From: Acholeplasmatales bacterium
Lineage (GTDB): Bacteria > Bacillota_I > Bacilli_A > Acholeplasmatales > Anaeroplasmataceae
NCBI GenBank assembly: GCA_900770055.1
Contig: CAAGJD010000098.1
Location: forward strand, 1-16,792
DNA length: 16,792 nucleotides
Reading direction: 5' to 3'
In this document: positions 9,113 through 15,095 of the stretch, piece after piece
Layout of the letters: each line of letters begins with the position of its first letter
How positions within the stretch are numbered: position 1 is the stretch's first letter
Position numbers and translations under genes: made by a program
Notes under the pieces: generated by a model
The model's input: the letters and a program-made list of their open reading frames with translations, nothing else
The model's database searches: none
What the model was told of the DNA's origin: nothing

Positions 9113-9697
9113 TTAATCCTTGTACTTTTCTATAATCATTAATGCAGCTTGTTTTTTTGTAATTCTAAGCTGCATAGCTTGTCTTTCAATATATTTATGT
9201 GCTTCATTTTCTGATAAATGAGCGTATTTAATTAATTTAATTTTTGCTTCATCAACTAACTGAATAATTTCTAAGCGTTCCTTAATAGGAACCTTTTTAT
9301 CATCTAAATTATGCAATCTATCACGTGTAGCACAAAGTAATCTAAATACCTGAATAAAGGTATCAGCATTACAAGGCTTCGATATTGTTAATATTCCAAG
9401 CTCATGAGTTTTATCAAAAACCTCATGATAAGTATCACTATTAGTAAATAAAATAACTCCAACACCATATATTTCACTAATATCAATCGAAAAGGCTAAG
9501 CCATTTCCTCCAATAAGCGGATTATTAACAATAACAATTTCATAGCTTCTTTCTAAAATCATTCTTCTTGCGAGTGATTCATTAGATGCATAATCAATCA
9601 AATCAATTACTTCTGGGGAAAATAATTTTTTAATTGTTTCTATAAACTTTTCATTTGATGAAACTACTAAAATATTATACTTTAGTTCTTTTAGCAT
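9113..9697 (-). CDS. Atypical receiver/ANTAR RNA-binding regulator (probable transcription antiterminator)
   Basis: This 194-residue cytoplasmic protein has a receiver-like domain (about 5-125) and a C-terminal ANTAR domain (about 138-192). The ANTAR part is recognised from LSENEAHKYIERQAMQLR at 161-178, with the characteristic QAM and a final ALMIIEKY helix. ANTAR domains bind RNA hairpins and prevent termination, as known for NasR, AmiR and EutV. The receiver is degenerate. The position expected to hold the phosphorylated aspartate is Asn58 (VIVNNPL), and the acidic pair after strand 1 is replaced by Ser-Ser-Asn (13-15). Thr85 and Lys107 are kept. Phosphorylation is therefore unlikely, and control by a partner protein or ligand is inferred. 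The gene lies 37 bases after the GS-like gene, with a GGGGGG ribosome binding site. In clostridia ANTAR genes are known beside glnA (NitR), which makes nitrogen control the best guess. Confidence 0.88.
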   Translation of the reverse strand: MLKELKYNILVVSSNEKFIETIKKLFSPEVIDLIDYASNESLARRMILERSYEIVIVNNPLIGGNGLAFSIDISEIYGVGVILFTNSDTYHEVFDKTHELGILTISKPCNADTFIQVFRLLCATRDRLHNLDDKKVPIKERLEIIQLVDEAKIKLIKYAHLSENEAHKYIERQAMQLRITKKQAALMIIEKYKD

Positions 9698-9734
9698 ATT
9701 TTCCCCCCATCCTAAATATTGATATAAATGATAA

Positions 9735-10772
9735 TTATTTTATATAAAATTCTATTACCTCTTTAGGTAGATATTTTTTCACAAAATCACTATTTAAAGC
9801 ATTAGCCTGTGCATCTTGATAGCATGTGTTTTTAATATTACTTCCTTTACTATCATCATGCATTGCATATAAAATTAAGCCAAAAGCTAAATATGGATTC
9901 ATTTGTGATGCAATTTCAATAATTATGCTACCATCCTCAAATGTAATTTTATCTCTTTCAGAATAAAGCTCATTTGTTGGATATAAGAATAATTCAATTT
10001 CATTATAGTGATTTAATAAATTCTTATATTTATTTTCTAAATCACTACCAGTTATTTCAACATAGCATTTATTTTCTATTTCATCTTTAATTGGTTTAAC
10101 TGAAAAATCAGCATATAATCCATTTCTTGCCGCAATTGTCTTAACAACAGACTTAAATGTTATTGCATCATCGGCAGCTTTAAGTGGAGTTTCCTTTTGA
10201 CAATAAATACGATTTTGTCCTGGACCATATTCATGGTGGGATGCAACAGGATTAATACCCATTTCAGTTAATGATAAGCATATTTCTCTTCTAACGTTTT
10301 CTCCCTTATCATCAGGTGCAATATCCATAAGTCCTGCATAATCATATGGTAATTTTGTAGGAATTCCTTCCTCATCAGCCTTTAATAAATAAAAATCATA
10401 CTTTGTTTGGAAGGAAATATCATCATTAGCATTAGCTATAGCATTTACTAAAAAGCTTCTAGTATCACAAACAAAATCACTATAATCCTTATTAACTATT
10501 TTAGAAAACATTCTTACTACTCTACCTTGACTTGGTCTCCAAGGTAGGACTGAAATTGTATTAGGATCTGGAATTAATAAAAGCTTAGAAGCATTTTTTC
10601 CAAATATTGGACTTCCATCAATTAAGATTCCATTATCAAAAGCATTTTCAAGCTCATTAGGCATTATTGAAATGTTCTTTTGATTTCCGAATGCATCAGT
10701 AAAAGCAATTCTAATAAACTTAACATCATCCTCTTTTACATATTCTAAAATATTATTTTTTGTGTAACCCAT
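9735..10772 (-). CDS. Glutamine synthetase-like protein, shortened and probably catalytically inactive
   Basis: This 345-residue protein is clearly related to class I glutamine synthetase (usually about 440). The N-terminal domain (1-100) has FIRIAFTDAFG, DGSPIFG and LPWRP. The catalytic part keeps PDDKGENVRREI (153-164), ASHHE (177-181) and FKSVVKTIAARNGL (206-219). The essential first motif GPEPEFF is replaced by Lys-Tyr-Asp-Phe (124-127), losing one metal glutamate and changing another to Asp. The glutamate of GQ-x-E is Arg188. The NGSGMH segment with its metal histidine, the Tyr/Arg substrate region and the ATP-site arginine are missing, a gap of roughly 100 residues. VEVR is IEIA (285-288). 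The end is shorter than usual. The reading frame is open and conserved parts persist on both sides of the gap, so it looks selected rather than decayed. I infer a regulatory or sensor role. The ATG at 10772 follows GAGGAAGGGG; an upstream TTG is less likely. Confidence 0.85.
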   Translation of the reverse strand: MGYTKNNILEYVKEDDVKFIRIAFTDAFGNQKNISIMPNELENAFDNGILIDGSPIFGKNASKLLLIPDPNTISVLPWRPSQGRVVRMFSKIVNKDYSDFVCDTRSFLVNAIANANDDISFQTKYDFYLLKADEEGIPTKLPYDYAGLMDIAPDDKGENVRREICLSLTEMGINPVASHHEYGPGQNRIYCQKETPLKAADDAITFKSVVKTIAARNGLYADFSVKPIKDEIENKCYVEITGSDLENKYKNLLNHYNEIELFLYPTNELYSERDKITFEDGSIIIEIASQMNPYLAFGLILYAMHDDSKGSNIKNTCYQDAQANALNSDFVKKYLPKEVIEFYIK

Positions 10773-10854
10773 ATCTAGTACCCCTTCCTCATAAAACAAA
10801 AAAAGCGCGTTACTTTTCAACTAGATTTATCTTTTTTTAAAAATAAAATAAATC

Positions 10855-10877
10855 AAAAAAGTGAACGCCCTTGTTCA
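10855..10877 (-). promoter_or_regulatory. Hairpin and U-run at the 5' end of the GS-like/ANTAR operon leader
   Basis: On the minus strand TGAAC (10877-10873) and GTTCA (10866-10862) form a five-pair stem around the six-base loop AAGGGC, followed by C and TTTTTT (10860-10855). The predicted transcription start near 10879 puts it at the very 5' end. The loop has A at position 1 and G at position 4, the pair reported to mark ANTAR-binding hexaloops. It could be a short attenuator, an ANTAR site or a 5' stabiliser. The usual second hexaloop hairpin is not evident. Confidence 0.5.
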
Positions 10878-10885
10878 TTACAAAT

Positions 10886-10914
10886 AGATTACCACCAAAA
10901 ACGCCAGATGTCAA
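10886..10914 (-). promoter_or_regulatory. Promoter of the GS-like/ANTAR/pyrG/gltBD operon
   Basis: On the minus strand TTGACA (10914-10909) lies 17 bases before TAATCT (10891-10886), with TGG giving an extended -10. The architecture matches the carAB promoter at 1477-1505, down to the same -10 hexamer. The predicted leader is about 107 bases. Confidence 0.8.
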
Positions 10915-11030
10915 TAAAAATTTTTACAATATATAAATATTTGTCCGAATATAATTTATGAATATTTTAAATTGTTAGATTATAATTCAGCAAATAAAGT
11001 GTTTAAATGAATTTTTTTTGAAATTGACTA

Positions 11031-11059
11031 TTGACAAAGAAAACTTGTGAGAATATAAT
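11031..11059 (+). promoter_or_regulatory. Consensus promoter of glnA (GSIII)
   Basis: TTGACA at 11031-11036, a 17-base spacer and TATAAT at 11054-11059 form a perfect sigma-A promoter. A second TTGACT sits at 11024-11029. The expected start is near 11066, only about five bases before the attenuator hairpin. So strong a promoter suggests that expression is limited after initiation rather than at the promoter. Confidence 0.9.
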
Positions 11060-11070
11060 TGAGGCATATA

Positions 11071-11113
11071 GGCAATGGCGCCAATTATAACGCCACTGCC
11101 TTTTATTTTTTTT
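11071..11113 (+). terminator. Intrinsic terminator in the glnA 5' leader (attenuator)
   Basis: GGCAATGGCG (11071-11080) pairs with CGCCACTGCC (11091-11100) over nine of ten positions (one A-C mismatch), with a ten-base loop. TTTTATTTTTTTT follows directly (11101-11113). Because the upstream gene points the other way, this can only act on transcripts heading into glnA. The SD, GGGGG at 11115-11119, and the ATG at 11125 follow at once. An alternative small hairpin, GGC-AATGGC-GCC (11071-11082), would occupy the 5' arm and disable the terminator. Its six-base loop has A1 and G4, as in ANTAR targets. The regulator of this switch is inferred, not shown. Confidence 0.82.
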
Positions 11114-11124
11114 CGGGGGTATTT

Positions 11125-13212
11125 ATGAAACAGGTAACAGATTATTTTGGATGTTTAGTATTTGATGATAAGGTAATGAAATCTAGATTATCATCAGACA
11201 TCTATAAAAAGCTTAAGAAAACAATTAATGACGGTGAGGAACTAGATATTAGTGTAGCCAATTCAGTAGCTTTAGCAATGAAGGACTGGGCAATTGAAAA
11301 TGGTGCAACACATTACACTCACTGGTTCCAACCAATGACTGGTGTAACAGCTGAAAAGCATGACTCATTTATTTCACCAGAAGCTGATGGAACTATTATT
11401 ATGGAATTTAAGGGTAAGGAATTAATTAAGGGTGAGCCTGATGCATCTTCATTCCCTTCAGGAGGTCTTCGTGCAACTTGTGAAGCAAGAGGCTATACAG
11501 CATGGGATCCTACATCATATGCGTTTATTAAGGATAAGGTATTATGCATTCCAACAGCCTTTTGTTCATATGGTGGACAAGCACTAGATAAGAAAACTCC
11601 ATTATTAAGATCTATGCAGGCTTTAAATAAGCAAGCAATGCGTGTTTTAAAGCTATTTGGTCATGATGATGTTAAAACAGTAAAAACAACAGTTGGTCCT
11701 GAACAAGAATATTTCTTAGTTGATAAAGAAATGTTTAATAAGCGTAAGGATTTAATCTATACAGGTCGTACATTATTTGGTGCGATGGCTCCAAAGGGAC
11801 AAGAGCTTGAGGATCATTATTTTGGTGTAATTAAGCCTAGAGTGCAAGAATTTATGAATGACTTAAACGAAGAGCTTTGGAAGCTTGGCATTTTAGCTAA
11901 GACTGAGCATAATGAGGTAGCACCTGCTCAACATGAGCTAGCTCCAATATTCGCAACAACAAATATTGCGGCAGACCATAACCAAATCACAATGGATTTA
12001 ATGCAAAAGATTGCTAAAAAGCATGATATGGTATGTTTATTACATGAAAAACCATTTAAGGGTGTTAATGGTAGTGGTAAGCATAATAACTGGAGTATGT
12101 CAACTAACACAGGTATTAACCTACTTGAACCTGGTGATACACCATTTGATAATGCTCAATTCTTATTATTCTTAGTTTCAGTAATTAAGGCTGTTGATGA
12201 TTATCAAGATCTATTAAGAATTTCAGTTGCAAGTGCTGGAAATGATTTCCGTTTAGGTGCTAATGAAGCTCCACCAGCAATTATTTCAATTTTCGTTGGT
12301 TCTGAGCTTGAAGCTGTTTTAGAAGCAATTGAAACTGGCAAGCCACTTAAGGCTGATGGTAAGTCATTCTTAAGAATTGGTGCAGATGTATTACCTGAAT
12401 TACCAAAGGATTCTACAGATAGAAATAGAACTTCTCCTTTCGCATTTACTGGTAATAAATTTGAATTCCGTGCTTTAGGTTCTTCTGAATCTATTTCATG
12501 TGCTAACATCATTTTAAATACAGCTGTTGCTGAATCATTAAAGCAATTTGCTGATGAGCTTGAAGGTTCAAATGATTTTGAAAATGACTTACATGAGCTT
12601 ATCAAGAAAACTATCATTGAACATAAGAGAATTATCTTCAATGGTAATGGTTATGATGAATCTTGGGTAGCTGAAGCACAAAAGCGTGGTTTATTAAATT
12701 TAAAATCTACTCCAGAAGCACTTCCATATTATTTACATGAAAAGAATATCAAATTATTTACTTCTCATGAAATTTATACAACTGATGAAATTTATGCAAG
12801 ATATGAAATTGCTCAAGAGCATTATACAAAGATTGTAAATATTGAAGCATTAACAGCTATTGATATGGTAGCTAAAGATATCCTACCTGCTTTGTCTAAA
12901 TATACAAAAGAACTAGCAGATACTGTAGCTATTAAGAAATCTTTAGGTGTTGATGCATCATATGAATTCGCTATTTTAAATAAGCTTTCTACTGGTATTA
13001 AAGAAGCATATGAAATTGAATTAACATTAGAAGATGCACTAAAGAGTGCAGCTGATATCGAAGATATTTCAGCACTTTCAATGTATTATAAAAAGGAAAT
13101 ACTATCAAAAATGGAAGCTTTACGTGATGTTATTGATGGTCTTGAGGGTATGGTTGATAAAAATGCATGGCCATTCCCTACATATGGTGATTTATTATAT
13201 TCTGTTAAATAA
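11125..13212 (+). CDS. glnN: Glutamine synthetase type III (GlnN)
   Basis: This cytoplasmic enzyme makes glutamine from glutamate, ammonia and ATP. The product has 695 residues, as expected for the large class III enzymes and far longer than class I (about 440-470). It starts with a GSIII-specific N-terminal region (EFKGKELIKGEPDASSFPSG near 94-113). Catalytic motifs are complete: GPEQEYF at 191-197, NEVAPAQHE at 263-271, NGSGKHNNWS at 315-324, GNDFRLGANEAP at 372-383, and DRNRTSPFAFTGNKFEFR at 432-449. A long C-terminal region follows. The ATG at 11125 follows GGGGG. An in-frame upstream extension is possible on paper but would be read through the terminator hairpin. It heads a plus-strand operon with the Amt-PII gene 26 bases downstream. 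Given the degenerate GS-like gene next door, this is probably the working ammonia-assimilating enzyme of the locus. Some annotations would call it glnA. Confidence 0.96.
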   Translation: MKQVTDYFGCLVFDDKVMKSRLSSDIYKKLKKTINDGEELDISVANSVALAMKDWAIENGATHYTHWFQPMTGVTAEKHDSFISPEADGTIIMEFKGKELIKGEPDASSFPSGGLRATCEARGYTAWDPTSYAFIKDKVLCIPTAFCSYGGQALDKKTPLLRSMQALNKQAMRVLKLFGHDDVKTVKTTVGPEQEYFLVDKEMFNKRKDLIYTGRTLFGAMAPKGQELEDHYFGVIKPRVQEFMNDLNEELWKLGILAKTEHNEVAPAQHELAPIFATTNIAADHNQITMDLMQKIAKKHDMVCLLHEKPFKGVNGSGKHNNWSMSTNTGINLLEPGDTPFDNAQFLLFLVSVIKAVDDYQDLLRISVASAGNDFRLGANEAPPAIISIFVGSELEAVLEAIETGKPLKADGKSFLRIGADVLPELPKDSTDRNRTSPFAFTGNKFEFRALGSSESISCANIILNTAVAESLKQFADELEGSNDFENDLHELIKKTIIEHKRIIFNGNGYDESWVAEAQKRGLLNLKSTPEALPYYLHEKNIKLFTSHEIYTTDEIYARYEIAQEHYTKIVNIEALTAIDMVAKDILPALSKYTKELADTVAIKKSLGVDASYEFAILNKLSTGIKEAYEIELTLEDALKSAADIEDISALSMYYKKEILSKMEALRDVIDGLEGMVDKNAWPFPTYGDLLYSVK

Positions 13213-13238
13213 CATAATTATCAAGGGAGGGATTAATT

Positions 13239-15029
13239 ATGATAAGTTTTTTAGCAGCTGATACAATGTTTAACTATGATATTTGGAAATTAATTGCGAT
13301 TGCATTAATATTCTTTATGCAAGCAGGCTTCGCTATGTGTGAGGCAGGCTTCACAAGAGCAAAAAATACTGGTAACATTACAATGAAAAATTTAATGGAC
13401 TTCTGTTTAGGTACAGTAGCATTTATTCTCATTGGTGGACCAATCTTATGTGCTGAAAATACTATTGCTGGCTTATTCGGCGCACCAGCTCAGGTTTATG
13501 GTGATATTTTCTTAGATCCTATGAATTATGACTGGACAAACTTTATCTTTAATTTAGTATTCTGTGCTACTACTGCTACTATCGTATCAGGAGCAATGGC
13601 AGAAAGAACAAATTTCAAAGCATATTGTATTTATTCTGTAATTATTTCAGCAATTGTTTATCCTGTTGAAGCATTCTGGAACTGGGGTGTTGCAGGTGAT
13701 GGAAGCTTAAGTGGCTGGCTACAAGTTTTAGCTGGTAATATGGGCTTAGTTGATTTTATTGATTTATCTGGTAGCTGTTCAATTCATATGGTTGGTGGTT
13801 TAACAGCTTTAATTGGTGCGTGGATTTTAGGACCACGTATTGGAAAATATGAACGTGATGAAAATGGTAAGGTTGTAAAAATTAATGCTATTCAAGGTCA
13901 CAATGTTTTAATGGGTGCATTAGGTGTCTTCATTTTATGGTTTGGTTGGTATGGCTTTAACGCTGCAGCTTGTACATCATATAATGGTTATACTGGTATG
14001 GGTCAAGTATTTATGACAACTACTGTTGCTGCATCACTTGCTACAGTAACAGTAATGATAATTACTTGGATTAGAAATGGTAAGCCTGATGTTTCAATGA
14101 CTTTAAATGGTTCTTTAGCTGGTCTTGTTGCTATTACAGCAGGCTGTGCTAGAGTTGATTTAGTTGGTGCTATTTGTATTGGTGTTGTTGCTGGTGGCCT
14201 ATTATGCTTCGGTGTTGAATTTATTGATAAGAAGCTTCATATTGATGACCCAGTTGGTGCATGTTCTGTTCACTTTATTAATGGTTTATGGGGTACAATT
14301 GCATGTGGTTTATTCGCAAGAGATACAGGTTTATTCTATGGTCATGGGGCAAGTCAGTTACTTCTACAAGTAATTGGTGTTGTTGCTGTATGTGCTTGGA
14401 CAGCAGCTTGGGCTTTTGCAATCTTCTTCATTATGAATAAGATTAAGAGAAAGGATGGTTCTCCTTGGTTAAGAGCTACTGCTGAAGAGGAAATCAGGGG
14501 TCTAGATATCACAGAACATGGTCTTCCATCAGCTTATGCAGGCTTTCAATTTGCACCAGAAGACATCAATTATCAAGATAACGTCATAATGGTTTCAGGT
14601 GAAACACCTGAGGCTCAAGCAATTGAAGTAAAAACAATGCCTAATGTTGATTCTATAAAGCCAGGTGATCCAGTAATTACAAAGATTGAAATCATTTGTA
14701 AAGAAAGAATGCTTGAGAAACTAAAACAAGCTTTAATGGCTATTGGTATTACTGGTATGACAGTTTCTCATGTTATGGGCTGTGGTATTCAAAAGGGACA
14801 GCCTGAATACTACCGTGGTATTAAGGTTGAGCCTACACTTCTTCCTAAGGTACAAGTAGATATCGTTGTATGTGAAATTCCAGCGTCTAAGGTTGTAGAA
14901 ACAGCTAAGCGTGCTTTATATACAGGTCACATTGGTGATGGTAAGATATTTGTATACAATGTACTTGATGTAATTAAGGTAAGAACTGGTGAGCAAGGTG
15001 CTCAAGCGTTAAAAAACGTTGATGAATAA
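13239..15029 (+). CDS. amt: Ammonium channel fused to a PII signalling domain
   Basis: This 596-residue fusion combines an inner-membrane ammonium channel (about 1-400) with a cytoplasmic PII domain (about 479-591). The channel shows FMQAGFAMCEAGFTRAKN near 26-43, ISGAMAERTNF-type sequence near 116-126, FGWYGFNA near 235-242, and the paired pore histidines His183 (SIHMVGG) and His345 (SVHFINGLWG). The usual C-terminal channel tail is present (EEEIRGLDITEHG, 416-428), followed by a linker of about 50 residues. The PII part shows GITGMTVSHVMGCGIQKGQ, the T-loop tyrosine Tyr525 in EYYRG, LLPKVQVDIVV, the B-loop TGHIGDGKIFVY (562-573) and VRTGE (581-585). PII proteins bind ATP, ADP and 2-oxoglutarate and plug Amt channels, so the fusion would gate its own channel. 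Whether Tyr525 is modified is unknown. The gene is co-transcribed with GSIII (26-base gap, GGGAGGG site). Confidence 0.96.
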   Translation: MISFLAADTMFNYDIWKLIAIALIFFMQAGFAMCEAGFTRAKNTGNITMKNLMDFCLGTVAFILIGGPILCAENTIAGLFGAPAQVYGDIFLDPMNYDWTNFIFNLVFCATTATIVSGAMAERTNFKAYCIYSVIISAIVYPVEAFWNWGVAGDGSLSGWLQVLAGNMGLVDFIDLSGSCSIHMVGGLTALIGAWILGPRIGKYERDENGKVVKINAIQGHNVLMGALGVFILWFGWYGFNAAACTSYNGYTGMGQVFMTTTVAASLATVTVMIITWIRNGKPDVSMTLNGSLAGLVAITAGCARVDLVGAICIGVVAGGLLCFGVEFIDKKLHIDDPVGACSVHFINGLWGTIACGLFARDTGLFYGHGASQLLLQVIGVVAVCAWTAAWAFAIFFIMNKIKRKDGSPWLRATAEEEIRGLDITEHGLPSAYAGFQFAPEDINYQDNVIMVSGETPEAQAIEVKTMPNVDSIKPGDPVITKIEIICKERMLEKLKQALMAIGITGMTVSHVMGCGIQKGQPEYYRGIKVEPTLLPKVQVDIVVCEIPASKVVETAKRALYTGHIGDGKIFVYNVLDVIKVRTGEQGAQALKNVDE

Positions 15030-15036
15030 TTGAAAG

Positions 15037-15074
15037 AGTATTAAGTGGCAAAATCACTTAATACTTTGTTTTTC
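15037..15074 (+). terminator. Intrinsic terminator between amt and asnB
   Basis: AGTATTAAGTG (15037-15047) and CACTTAATACT (15055-15065) form a perfect 11-pair stem with the seven-base loop GCAAAAT, followed by TTGTTTTTC. It lies 7 bases after the amt stop. No convincing promoter fits between it and asnB, so asnB may depend on partial read-through. Confidence 0.85.
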
Positions 15075-15095
15075 TAAAGAAAGGAATTTGATATT

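Larger units (their letters stand above)
10773..11124. other. Divergent control region between the GS-like/ANTAR operon and glnA
   Basis: These 352 bases hold no gene. They contain two back-to-back promoters (minus at 10886-10914, plus at 11031-11059) about 116 bases apart. Between them is very AT-rich DNA (10915-11030) in which I see no clear operator. Each predicted transcript starts within a few bases of a hairpin followed by a T-run (10855-10877 and 11071-11113). In the minus leader there are two further weak AT-rich hairpins: GATTTA with TAAATC over 10825-10855, and AAAAG with CTTTT over 10801-10817, before the ribosome binding site. Confidence 0.8.

Noticed and set aside
9735..10772. 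Treating the GS-like gene as a simple pseudogene
   Set aside because: The frame is open with no stop or frameshift, the flanking conserved segments remain aligned on both sides of the missing region, and it has a good promoter and ribosome binding site. A decaying gene is still possible, but the evidence favours a retained shortened protein.
10773..10820. A TTG start adding 16 residues to the GS-like protein
   Set aside because: The added sequence covers the ribosome binding site GAGGAAGGGG of the ATG at 10772, and homology begins after that ATG.
10909..10928. TGTCA...TTACA near the minus promoter, resembling a GlnR/TnrA operator
   Set aside because: The spacing between half sites is ten bases rather than the seven of TGTNA-N7-TNACA, and the TGTCA is simply the -35 box on the other strand.
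11059..11124. In-frame extension of glnA by 22 residues upstream of the chosen ATG
   Set aside because: It would begin inside the -10 region, before the expected transcription start, and run through the terminator hairpin. The ATG at 11125 has a good ribosome binding site and matches the usual GSIII start.
12204..12641. A 145-codon open frame opposite the glnA gene
   Set aside because: It is antisense within a gene with strong protein homology. It has no ribosome binding site or recognisable domain, and is explained by the codon bias of glnA.
13046..13261. A 71-codon open frame overlapping the end of glnA and start of amt
   Set aside because: It is out of frame with two clear genes, has no homology that I recognise and no supporting start signal.
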